The position numbers and the translations under genes were made by a program. From Sulfitobacter sp. EhC04 (GTDB lineage: Bacteria; Pseudomonadota; Alphaproteobacteria; Rhodobacterales; Rhodobacteraceae), in NCBI RefSeq assembly GCF_001650875.1, contig NZ_LXYI01000034.1, positions 106,412 through 170,411 on the forward strand: a stretch of DNA of 64,000 nucleotides, read 5' to 3'. Positions 25,982 through 33,169 of this stretch are shown one piece after another. Below the pieces are notes generated by a model, which worked only from the letters and a program-made list of their open reading frames with translations, was not told the origin of the DNA and ran no database searches. How positions within the stretch are numbered: position 1 is the first letter of the stretch; each line of letters begins with the position of its first letter.

Positions 25982-27295
25982 TTACATTTGCGAGGGCAGG
26001 AAAAGCACCAGCGCGGGAAACGCCAGCAGCAGGATCAGCCGAATGATATCAACCATCCAGAACGGCGTCACACCGCGAAAGATGGTGCCGGTGGACACAT
26101 CGCCCACCACGCCCTTGAGGACAAAGACATTGAGGCCGACAGGCGGGGTGATCAGGCTGATTTCGGTGACCACCACGACGATGATGCCAAACCACACCGG
26201 GTCAAATCCCAGGCCGGTCACCAGGGGAAAGAAGATCGGAACCGTCAGCAGCAACATCGACATCGATTCAAAGATGCAGCCCAGGACGATATAAATTGCG
26301 ATGATCATCGCCATGACGACCCAGGGCGACACGTCGTAGGCGCTGACAGCCGCGCGCAGGGCTTCGGGCAGGCCCGCGAGGTTGACGAAGTTGGAGAATA
26401 TCCAGGCCCCGATCAGCACGGCAAAGAGGCTGGCGGTGGTCAGCGTGGTTTCCTGCAATACTTCGCGCAGGCCGCTCCAGTTCAGCCCGCCGCGCGCCAG
26501 AGCTATCAGAAACGCACCGGCAGCCCCCATGCCCGCTGCCTCTGTCGGGGAAAAGGCCAGGTGGATCGGCCAGAAATCAAGCGCCCCGTAAAGCCCGCCG
26601 ATGACAAGACCGAAGAGCAGCAGAACCGCCCAGACGCCTTTCACCGCCCCCATGCGCGCGCCCCAGTCCGACCGTGGGCCCGCAGGCCCGGCCTCCGGGT
26701 TGCGCGCCACGGTAAAGCGGACCGCCACAAGATAAAGCAGGATACCAAGCGCGCCGGGAATGATCCCTGCGATGAAAAGCTGTCCGATGGAGGTTTCCGT
26801 CAGCAAGCCATAGATCACCAGGATCACCGAGGGCGGAATCAGGATGCCCAGCGTCCCGCCCGCCGCGATGGAGGCGGTCGAAAGGCTGTCGGCATAGCCG
26901 AACTTGCGCATCTCGGGCATGGCGACCTTGGACATGGTTGCGGCGGTGGCCAGCGACGATCCGCAAATCGCCGCGAACCCGCCACAGGCCACGATGGTCG
27001 CCATCGCCAGCCCGCCGCGGAAATGCCCGAGAAAGGCGTTGGACACGGCATAAAGCTCGCGGCTGATCCCGCCCTTGTTCACGAACAGGCCCATCAGGAT
27101 GAACAGCGGCACCACGGACAACCCGTAATCCTGCGATGTGTCGATCAACAGCCGTGACACCATCGAGATCGAGGCGGTGAAATTGGTCTGGTAGGCAAAG
27201 CCGATCATGCCCACCAGGCCCATGGCAAAGGCGATGGGAATACGGCACAGGACCAGTACAAAAACGGCGGCAAAGCCGATACAGGATTCAATCAT
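25982..27295 (-). CDS. TRAP transporter large permease, DctM family (system 2)
   Basis: 437-aa polytopic permease. Typical blocks are RIPIAFAMGLVGMIGFAYQ near the N-terminus, AICGSSLATAATMSKVAMPEM (about 109-129) and GCIFESMSMLLLTVPIFFPL (about 341-360). It starts 8 bp inside the end of the small-permease gene, consistent with coupled translation, and is followed by the racemase-fold gene. It is clearly different from the DctM at 23783-25120, so the locus holds two separate TRAP systems and not a duplication. Confidence 0.93.
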   Translation of the reverse strand: MIESCIGFAAVFVLVLCRIPIAFAMGLVGMIGFAYQTNFTASISMVSRLLIDTSQDYGLSVVPLFILMGLFVNKGGISRELYAVSNAFLGHFRGGLAMATIVACGGFAAICGSSLATAATMSKVAMPEMRKFGYADSLSTASIAAGGTLGILIPPSVILVIYGLLTETSIGQLFIAGIIPGALGILLYLVAVRFTVARNPEAGPAGPRSDWGARMGAVKGVWAVLLLFGLVIGGLYGALDFWPIHLAFSPTEAAGMGAAGAFLIALARGGLNWSGLREVLQETTLTTASLFAVLIGAWIFSNFVNLAGLPEALRAAVSAYDVSPWVVMAMIIAIYIVLGCIFESMSMLLLTVPIFFPLVTGLGFDPVWFGIIVVVVTEISLITPPVGLNVFVLKGVVGDVSTGTIFRGVTPFWMVDIIRLILLLAFPALVLFLPSQM

Positions 27296-27794
27296 GCGGG
27301 GTCTCCAGCGCGCGGGGCGCGAACCAATGCAGCAACCCTTTGATGATCAGCACCAGCGCCGTCAGAAAGGTCATGATGGCGATGAAATACTCTACGTAGA
27401 ATGTCGGGATCGAAAGGTATTCTGTCACATCGCCATAGCTGCGGCCCCGTTCGGCCAGCACCACAACCCGCTGCGCGGGCCAGTACAGCATCACGCCACA
27501 GATCAGATTGACCAAACCATCCCGCAGCCGCGCGATGTTCAGCCGGTCAAAAATGCCATCGGCAAGATCGACGGCAATATGCTCTTCGCGGGCCGACAGG
27601 ATCGGCAAGGCAGAGAACACCACTATCGCAATGGCGATGCGGGTCAATTCGGTCGCGGCCTCGATCGGCGCATTCAGCGCCGAGCGCAGCACCACGTCGC
27701 AGAACGTCAGCACCATCAGCGCAAAAAGCGCAAGCGACGCCACCACCATCGGCAGTGTGGCACCAAGGCGGGCGAGTTTGATCACCTGTTGCAT
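27288..27794 (-). CDS. TRAP transporter small permease, DctQ family (system 2)
   Basis: 168-aa membrane protein with four hydrophobic segments and the DctQ central block (LSAREEHIAVDLADGIFDRL, about 64-83). It lies between the binding-protein gene (50 bp upstream) and the large permease, which it overlaps by 8 bp. Confidence 0.87.
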   Translation of the reverse strand: MQQVIKLARLGATLPMVVASLALFALMVLTFCDVVLRSALNAPIEAATELTRIAIAIVVFSALPILSAREEHIAVDLADGIFDRLNIARLRDGLVNLICGVMLYWPAQRVVVLAERGRSYGDVTEYLSIPTFYVEYFIAIMTFLTALVLIIKGLLHWFAPRALETPHD

Positions 27795-27844
27795 AGAACC
27801 TCAAGAGATGCGGAAAGGGCAGGGATCAACCCTGCCCGAACCGG

Positions 27845-28864
27845 TCATTCGGTTTCTTTGGCCATCTCTGCCACGACCATCTCATAGGCGGCCTGCGCAT
27901 CGACACCGGCGGCTTCAAGCTCCGCCAGAACCTTTTCGCGCACGCGTTGCCCCATTTCGGCAAAGGCGGCCTGGTCTTCCGCGCTGGCGGTCACGATGGT
28001 ATTGTCTGCCGCCGCTTCGGTTTCCGCCCGCGCTTGTGCGTCGCTTTCGTCCCAGACCTTGCCCATCATCCGGCTTGCGGTCTCACCGAACACCTGTTCG
28101 TCCAGCGCGGTCTGCAGGTTCTCGGGCAGGCTGTCGAATTTGTCCTGGCTCATGATCACCGCAAAAGACCCGCGATAAAAGCCGCCGGGCATTTCATAGA
28201 CGTTCTTGGCAACCTCGTTCAGTTTGAAGCTGATCCGCTCGCCCATGTTCATGGCCACGGCATCAGCGGCCCCTGAATCCAGCGTCTCATAGACTTTCGG
28301 CGCGGGCACCTGAATGCCGACAAGGCCCAGCTCGGCCCCGACATCAGCCGATACACCGCCGCCCAGGCGGGTCTTCAGACCTTGCAGATCGGCCAGTGTC
28401 TTGACCTCCTTGTTGGAGTGGACCTGTCCGGGACCATGGGTGGTCAGCGCCACCAGCTTGGTGCCCCGGTGTTCGTCCAGCGCATCGAGGTATTCTGTCT
28501 GTACCCGCCAATAGGCCACCGATGCAGCTTCGGCGCTGCCTTCGTATCCCGGCACTTCGATCAGTTTCGACCCGACGAAACGGCCCGGCTGATAGCCGTG
28601 AAAGATGATCGTCATATCGGCTGCGCCGTCCATCACCAGGTCCATCTGTGCCGGTGGCGGGGCAAGGCCCATCTTGATTTCGCCGGTGACTTCGCCCCCC
28701 GTGGCGGCTTCCATCATGTCGATCAGGCCCTCCAGCATCCCTGTGTTGACCGGGTGGCTTGGAGGCAGCCAGCTGGAAATCGTGATTGTTTCAGCGGCCT
28801 GTGCGGCTGATGCCATGCTCAACACCAGCGCCGTGCCGGTCAAGAATTTTGTAAACTTTCCCAT
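27845..28864 (-). CDS. TRAP transporter solute-binding protein, DctP family (system 2)
   Basis: 339-aa periplasmic binding protein. The signal peptide is residues 1-23 (ending ASAAQAA before ETIT). DctP-type blocks include WLPPSHPVNTGMLEGLIDMM and the ligand-arginine region LKTRLGGGVSADVGAELG (about 143-160). First gene of the minus-strand operon DctP-DctQ-DctM-racemase fold. A 16-bp putative MarR operator is 66 bp upstream of its start. Confidence 0.93.
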   Translation of the reverse strand: MGKFTKFLTGTALVLSMASAAQAAETITISSWLPPSHPVNTGMLEGLIDMMEAATGGEVTGEIKMGLAPPPAQMDLVMDGAADMTIIFHGYQPGRFVGSKLIEVPGYEGSAEAASVAYWRVQTEYLDALDEHRGTKLVALTTHGPGQVHSNKEVKTLADLQGLKTRLGGGVSADVGAELGLVGIQVPAPKVYETLDSGAADAVAMNMGERISFKLNEVAKNVYEMPGGFYRGSFAVIMSQDKFDSLPENLQTALDEQVFGETASRMMGKVWDESDAQARAETEAAADNTIVTASAEDQAAFAEMGQRVREKVLAELEAAGVDAQAAYEMVVAEMAKETE

Positions 28865-28929
28865 TTTTCACTCCCTTTTTTCTCACAGGGGCGGCCACTG
28901 TCAAAGCCGGACTCACCCGCCGCGAATTT

Positions 28930-28945
28930 ATATGCATTTTCATTA
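28930..28945. promoter_or_regulatory. Putative MarR-regulon operator, copy 3 (second TRAP transporter)
   Basis: ATATGCATTTTCATTA overlaps the last bases of the MarR gene and lies 66 bp upstream of the DctP gene of TRAP system 2. Its first 14 bases are identical to copy 2 read on the opposite strand. Confidence 0.6.
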
Positions 28946-29476
28946 ATCCATATTTTCTATGACTTGTGAACCCGTTTTCTGGTGCATTTCGCGCGGTGCT
29001 GTTTCGGGCATGCTAGGTTCGAGCACTTCCAGCAGGGACCGCAGGGCGGGTTTCAACCGCGCCCCGTCGCCCCCGGACAGCCTGCGGATCAGTACCGCCT
29101 CATGAACCTTTGCCTGGGTGACCAGATCGGTCGCCAGAGCCCGGCCTTGGGGGGTCAGATGAACACGGACCCGGCGCTTGTCAGCAGCGTCGCCGCGCCG
29201 CACGACAAGGCCGCGCTTTTCCATTTGCAGGATGATGCGGGTCAGCCGAGACTGTTCGGCCAGTGCAACCGTCGCCAGTTGCGTGATCATCGCACCGTCT
29301 TCGTCCAGAAGGCAGGCCAGCACCCGCCATTCGGGGACCCGCAGACCCGCCGCGCGGACGGTCTGGTGGAATTGTGCGCTGGCCGCGTCGCTGGCGGCGG
29401 CCAGCAGGTACAGCAGATAATCCGATACAAAGCCGGGTGAAGCGTCTGAATCGGTGTTTTCGCGCGGTGCCTGCAT
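28943..29476 (-). CDS. MarR family transcriptional regulator
   Basis: 177-aa winged helix-turn-helix regulator. The recognition region is ALAEQSRLTRIILQMEKRGL (about 74-93), followed by the wing DAADKRRVRVHLTPQG (about 99-114). The frame is open to 29554, but the ATG at 29476 has an AGGAAGG ribosome site and gives the normal family length. It is the only regulator gene in the island from 22 to 39 kb. A palindromic motif (29576-29591) lies in the gap to the divergent Rieske oxygenase operon, and related motifs occur in the other promoters, so it is the likely repressor, responding to an aromatic or acidic ligand. Confidence 0.9.
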   Translation of the reverse strand: MQAPRENTDSDASPGFVSDYLLYLLAAASDAASAQFHQTVRAAGLRVPEWRVLACLLDEDGAMITQLATVALAEQSRLTRIILQMEKRGLVVRRGDAADKRRVRVHLTPQGRALATDLVTQAKVHEAVLIRRLSGGDGARLKPALRSLLEVLEPSMPETAPREMHQKTGSQVIENMD

Positions 29477-29575
29477 CAATTGGAATCCTTCCTGTCTGCC
29501 GTTCTGGTTCAGCAGTAACGTGCCAAGGGCAATGTAGCGAAGCGAAGGGGGCACATAAAGAGCTTGACGATTAAT

Positions 29576-29591
29576 ATATGAGTTTTCATAT
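29576..29591. promoter_or_regulatory. Putative MarR-regulon operator, copy 4 (marR / oxygenase gap)
   Basis: ATATGAGTTTTCATAT has perfect 6-bp arms (ATATGA/TCATAT) around GTTT. It lies 100 bp upstream of the marR start and 24 bp upstream of the small frame that precedes the oxygenase. It is the most symmetric copy and so the best guide to the half-site. Confidence 0.65.
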
Positions 29592-29614
29592 TAAATGACA
29601 TGGAGGACCAACCG

Positions 29615-29707
29615 ATGGAGACCATTTCCGGCAAGATCATGCAAATCAATGTCAGCCGGGCTTTTTCCACCCGTCTGATACTGGACATCCGAAGGAGCAT
29701 CCAATGA
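29615..29707 (+). CDS. Possible 30-aa leader peptide upstream of the Rieske oxygenase
   Basis: An ATG at 29615 follows GGAGG at 8 bp and reads 30 codons (METISGKIMQINVSRAFSTR at the start) to a TGA that overlaps the oxygenase ATG (ATGA). Codon use is reasonably GC-rich in third positions. The oxygenase also has its own AAGGAG site, so the frame could be a coupling or leader peptide or could be chance. No homologue is recognised. Confidence 0.35.
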   Translation: METISGKIMQINVSRAFSTRLILDIRRSIQ

Positions 29708-31044
29708 GCAAGTATTCCGGTAATCCTGCCGCTGCCGCTGCATTGTTCGAGGGCCATCAGGTCCATCGCGATGTCTACATCGACCCGGAGGTGTTCCGGC
29801 TGGAGATGAAACACGTTTTTGCCAATGCCTGGGTCTTTGTAGGCCACGAAAGCCAGACCCCGCAAAAGGGCGACTACTTCGCAACCTCCATCGGCGACCA
29901 GCCGGTGATCCAGGTGCGCCATTCGACGGGCGACATCCACGTTCTGTACAACCGCTGCCCCCACAAGGGCACCAAGATCGTCATCGACCGGCAGGGCAAT
30001 ACCGGCAAGTTCTTTCGCTGCCCCTATCACGCATGGTCCTTCAAGACAGACGGTTGCCTGCTCGCCATCCCGCTGAAGAAGGGGTACTCCGACACCGGCC
30101 TTGACCAGACAGAGGGGGCCAAGGGCATGAAGGCTGTGGGTGCCGTGCACAACTACCGCGGTTTCATCTTTGCCCGCCTGGCTCAAGACGGCATTTCATT
30201 CGAAGATTTCTTTGGCGACAGCCTGTCATCGCTCGACAACATGGTCGACCGTTCCCCCGCCGGACGGCTGGAAGTCGCAGGGCCGCCGCTGCGTTACATG
30301 CATCATTGCAACTGGAAGATGCTGGTCGAGAACCAGACCGATACCTGTCATCCGATGGTGGCCCATGAATCCTCCGCCGGGACCGCCGTGAAGCTCTACG
30401 AGGAGCTGAACCTGCCCGAAGACGCGCCCAAGCCTCCGGCGATGGAGATCATCGCGCCTTTCATGAGCCCTTATGAGTTTTTTGAAAACATGGGGATACG
30501 CACCTGGCCCAATGGGCACGGGCATACGGGCGTGAACCACTCGATCCACTCCAACTATTCCCAGATCCCCGGCTATTTCGAGGCCATGGTCGAAAGCCAT
30601 GGCGAAGAAAAGGCCAAGGCGATCCTGGACGAGAACCGGCACAACACGGTCTATTTCCCCAACATCATGATCAAGGGCCCGATCCAGCAGCTGCGCATTT
30701 TCATCCCGCTGGCGGCGAACAAGACGCTGGTGGAAAGCTATATCTACCACCTTGTCGATGCACCGGAGGAGTTGACCGCGCGCACGGCGATGTACAATCG
30801 CATGATCAACGCGCCGACCTCGATCGTCGGCCATGACGACCTTGAGATGTACGAACGCGCGCAGGAAGGGCTGGAGGCCGACGGCCTTGAATGGGTGAAC
30901 ATCCAGCGCCTGCGCACGGGCGAGGAGGACTTTTCCGAAGAGGTCGTGGAGAACGGCACGACAGAGCGCCAGATGCGCAACCAGTTCGACGCATGGGCAA
31001 GGTTCATGACCTGGGATGCCCCCGCGCAGGAGGCGGCAGAATGA
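29704..31044 (+). CDS. Aromatic-ring-hydroxylating dioxygenase, alpha subunit (Rieske)
   Basis: 446-aa catalytic subunit of a Rieske non-haem iron oxygenase. The [2Fe-2S] ligands are Cys85/His87 (NRCPHKGTK) and Cys106/His109 (FRCPYHAWSF). The mononuclear iron site is Asp213, His216 and His221 in NQTDTCHPMVAHESS, with Asp213 also the usual electron bridge. All are intact. Similarity is to the benzoate/anthranilate/salicylate oxygenase class. The beta subunit follows with an ATGA overlap. No ferredoxin or reductase gene is found nearby, so electrons must come from elsewhere. The substrate is unknown; the neighbourhood suggests an aromatic or N-heterocyclic acid. Confidence 0.92.
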   Translation: MSKYSGNPAAAAALFEGHQVHRDVYIDPEVFRLEMKHVFANAWVFVGHESQTPQKGDYFATSIGDQPVIQVRHSTGDIHVLYNRCPHKGTKIVIDRQGNTGKFFRCPYHAWSFKTDGCLLAIPLKKGYSDTGLDQTEGAKGMKAVGAVHNYRGFIFARLAQDGISFEDFFGDSLSSLDNMVDRSPAGRLEVAGPPLRYMHHCNWKMLVENQTDTCHPMVAHESSAGTAVKLYEELNLPEDAPKPPAMEIIAPFMSPYEFFENMGIRTWPNGHGHTGVNHSIHSNYSQIPGYFEAMVESHGEEKAKAILDENRHNTVYFPNIMIKGPIQQLRIFIPLAANKTLVESYIYHLVDAPEELTARTAMYNRMINAPTSIVGHDDLEMYERAQEGLEADGLEWVNIQRLRTGEEDFSEEVVENGTTERQMRNQFDAWARFMTWDAPAQEAAE

Positions 31045-31514
31045 ATGTGTCGAAAGAACAGTTGATCGACTTCATCTATGATGAGGCACGGATGCTGGAC
31101 GAGGGACGTTACACCGAATGGCTGGACCTGTGGCTGCCTGACGGCCACTACTGGATGCCGCTGGATTATCAGCAGACCGACCCGCTGAACGTCACCTCGT
31201 TGATGTATGAGGATCTCTTCATGCTGAAACTCCGGGTCGAGCGGCTGAACGGCGCGCGCACCTTCAGCCAGAAACCAAAAAGCCGCTGCCACCATGTGAT
31301 CCAGCGCCCGTTTGTGGACGAAATGAAGGGCGATAGCTTCGTGACGACCACCTTCATGCACTACGTCGAGACGCGGCTGGACGAACAGCAATTGCTGGCC
31401 CTGACCGCGAAACACGACCTTGCGTTGGTCGACGGGTCGCTGAGGATCGCGAACAAGCGGGTCGATATCGTCAATTGCGACGCGGCCTTCCGCAATATTC
31501 AACTCTTGCCATAA
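31041..31514 (+). CDS. Aromatic-ring-hydroxylating dioxygenase, beta subunit
   Basis: 157-aa structural subunit with the NTF2-like fold (SKEQLIDFIYDEARMLDEG, then YTEWLDLWLPDGHYWMPLDY). It completes an alpha/beta hetero-oligomeric oxygenase. The frame is open further upstream inside the alpha gene; the ATG at 31041 overlaps the alpha stop and gives the normal family length. Several terminator-like hairpins follow. Confidence 0.9.
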   Translation: MNVSKEQLIDFIYDEARMLDEGRYTEWLDLWLPDGHYWMPLDYQQTDPLNVTSLMYEDLFMLKLRVERLNGARTFSQKPKSRCHHVIQRPFVDEMKGDSFVTTTFMHYVETRLDEQQLLALTAKHDLALVDGSLRIANKRVDIVNCDAAFRNIQLLP

Positions 31515-31547
31515 GGAGCGGCTGCGCCGCATTCGATCTAAAGAATC

Positions 31548-31564
31548 TTGGGGCTTTGCCCCAA
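31548..31564. terminator. GGGGC-TTT-GCCCC hairpin after the oxygenase operon
   Basis: TTGGGGC, TTT, GCCCCAA form a 7-bp stem 33 bp downstream of the beta-subunit stop, in the gap between convergent operons. This hairpin type is frequent at gene ends in Rhodobacterales. Confidence 0.5.
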
Positions 31565-31565
31565 A

Positions 31566-31642
31566 CCCCAGTATATTTCTGGAACAATGAAAGCGAAAAG
31601 AGTCCGGAAATCCTGTTTCATTGTTCCTCAAATATACCGGGG
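31566..31642. repeat. Imperfect 27-bp inverted repeat (intergenic repeat)
   Basis: Arms 31566-31592 and 31616-31642 match at 24 of 27 positions, with the core GGAACAATGAAA and its complement TTTCATTGTTCC around a 23-bp spacer. The hairpin sits between convergent operons. Its sequence looks like a dispersed genomic repeat, but copy number cannot be judged from this window. Confidence 0.6.
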
Positions 31643-31697
31643 GAGGCGCCGCTTGCGGCGGCGGGGGCAGGGCCCCCAGCCTGGCCTGTCAGCGATG

Positions 31698-32555
31698 TCA
31701 GCCTTCATAGGCTTTGCCGCGCGCCAGCATTTCGGAGGTGCCGATCAACTTGTTCAAGCTGTCAAAGTCATGCATCCGTCCGGCGAAGGGCGCGTTTGAC
31801 CCATGGGTGACGAGGCTTGCGTAATAGTCCTGCGCCGTCCGGGCCAATGTGCGCACGATGCCGCCGGGAAAGATCACTACAGAGAAACCCAGTTTCTCCA
31901 GGTCAGAGGCGTTGTGCATCGGGGTTGCGCCCCCTTCGACCATATTGGCCAGCAGGGGCACGCGGCCTTTGAACTGCGCGGTGATGGCCTGCAATTGCGC
32001 GCGGCTCTGGGGGGCCTCAATGAACAGCACGTCGGCACCCGCTTCCAGATAGCTTTCTGCCCGGTCGGTGGCGGCGTCGAACCCTTCCACGGCGATGGCG
32101 TCGGTCCGGGCCACAATCAGCGTGTCTTCGGACCGGCGGGCATCGGCCATGGCGCGGATTTTCCCGGCCATCTCCGGAGCATTGATCAGGGTCTTGTCCT
32201 TCAGGTGGCCGCACCGCTTGGGATAGCTCTGGTCTTCGATCTGCAGTGCCGCCGCGCCGGCACGCTCGTATTGCCGCAAGGTGCGCTCGGCGTTCAGCGC
32301 GTTGCCGAAACCGGTGTCGGCGTCGATGATCACCGGCACCTCCACACGGTCCGCAATCAGCGCCATCGTATCAGCCATTTCCGTGACCGAGGTCAGCCCG
32401 ATGTCGGGCCGCCCCAGCCTTGTATAGGCCACGGCGGCACCTGACAGATACAGCGCCTCGAACCCCGCCGCCTGCGCGATGGAGGCTGTGAGCCCGTCAT
32501 AGACGCCGGGGGCGACGAGGATATTGCCAGTGCCAAGCCGGGATTTCAGGGTCAT
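31698..32555 (-). CDS. Isocitrate lyase/PEP mutase family carbon-carbon lyase (KRCGH type)
   Basis: 285-aa TIM-barrel enzyme of the ICL/PEPM superfamily. The metal-binding block DADTGFGNA begins at 78, acidic residues lie in IEDQSYPKRC, and the flexible catalytic-loop motif K113-R114-C115-G116-H117 is complete. KRCGH marks lyases of malate-type acids (methylisocitrate lyase, 2,3-dimethylmalate lyase) and not the mutases or oxaloacetate decarboxylases. It would split a substituted malate or isocitrate into pyruvate, succinate or glyoxylate plus a second acid. It overlaps the hydrolase gene by 4 bp and ends the hyuBA operon; a LeuCD-type hydro-lyase is divergently linked. Confidence 0.88.
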   Translation of the reverse strand: MTLKSRLGTGNILVAPGVYDGLTASIAQAAGFEALYLSGAAVAYTRLGRPDIGLTSVTEMADTMALIADRVEVPVIIDADTGFGNALNAERTLRQYERAGAAALQIEDQSYPKRCGHLKDKTLINAPEMAGKIRAMADARRSEDTLIVARTDAIAVEGFDAATDRAESYLEAGADVLFIEAPQSRAQLQAITAQFKGRVPLLANMVEGGATPMHNASDLEKLGFSVVIFPGGIVRTLARTAQDYYASLVTHGSNAPFAGRMHDFDSLNKLIGTSEMLARGKAYEG

Positions 32556-33169
32556 GTGTCCTCCAGCAGTTTCAGCGCCTCGGCGCAGGTCATCTGATGC
32601 GTCACCGTGCCCAGTGACAGGATCGTGGCGTCATGCACATCATCGCGAAAGGCGGCGCAGCCGTCGGTCAGCATGCAGGTTGCGATGTCGCGCAGATGCG
32701 CATCGCGCAGGGTTGAAGCGACGCCGCCGTTGGTCACGATGCCGCCGACTATGAGATTGTCGATGCCGGTTGCGCGCATGATATATTCCAGCCGCGTCTG
32801 GTAGAAAGCGGAATAGGCAACCTTTTCCACCACGTAATCCGCCGGGTGCAGGGCATCGACAAGGGTATGGCCAAAGCTGCCGGGGGCAAAGTCCCCGCTG
32901 GTCAGGAAGGGGCGCAGTTGTTTCAGATGTGGTGCGATCAGCGGCGCGCCTTGCGGGCCGGGCACCAGGGTGAACTGGGCCGAGATATAGGTGCCGCCCC
33001 GCGCCCGGAGCGCCCGCACCAGCGGTGCGATGCGGTCGGGCAGGGCGGCGATGCTGGCGGCCCCCTGACCGGCGCGGCCATATGCGCCGTCGGGATGGAT
33101 GAAGTCGTTTTGCAGGTCAATTGTCAGCAGACCGGTTTTGGTCAGGTCCCATGTTGCGGGATGGCTCAT
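32552..33169 (-). CDS. Isochorismatase-fold hydrolase with Gly in place of the catalytic Cys
   Basis: 205-aa alpha/beta hydrolase of the isochorismatase superfamily (maleamate and N-carbamoylsarcosine amidases, nicotinamidase, true isochorismatase). Asp18 (LTIDLQNDF) and Lys116 (VVEKVAYSAF) of the triad are present. The nucleophile block reads IVTNGGVASTLRDA with Gly149 at the position of the usual cysteine (TNVCV). True isochorismatases such as EntB and PhzD also have glycine there and cleave vinyl ethers, so cysteine-based amide hydrolysis is unlikely. It overlaps hyuA and the lyase gene by 4 bp each. Confidence 0.87.
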   Translation of the reverse strand: MSHPATWDLTKTGLLTIDLQNDFIHPDGAYGRAGQGAASIAALPDRIAPLVRALRARGGTYISAQFTLVPGPQGAPLIAPHLKQLRPFLTSGDFAPGSFGHTLVDALHPADYVVEKVAYSAFYQTRLEYIMRATGIDNLIVGGIVTNGGVASTLRDAHLRDIATCMLTDGCAAFRDDVHDATILSLGTVTHQMTCAEALKLLEDT

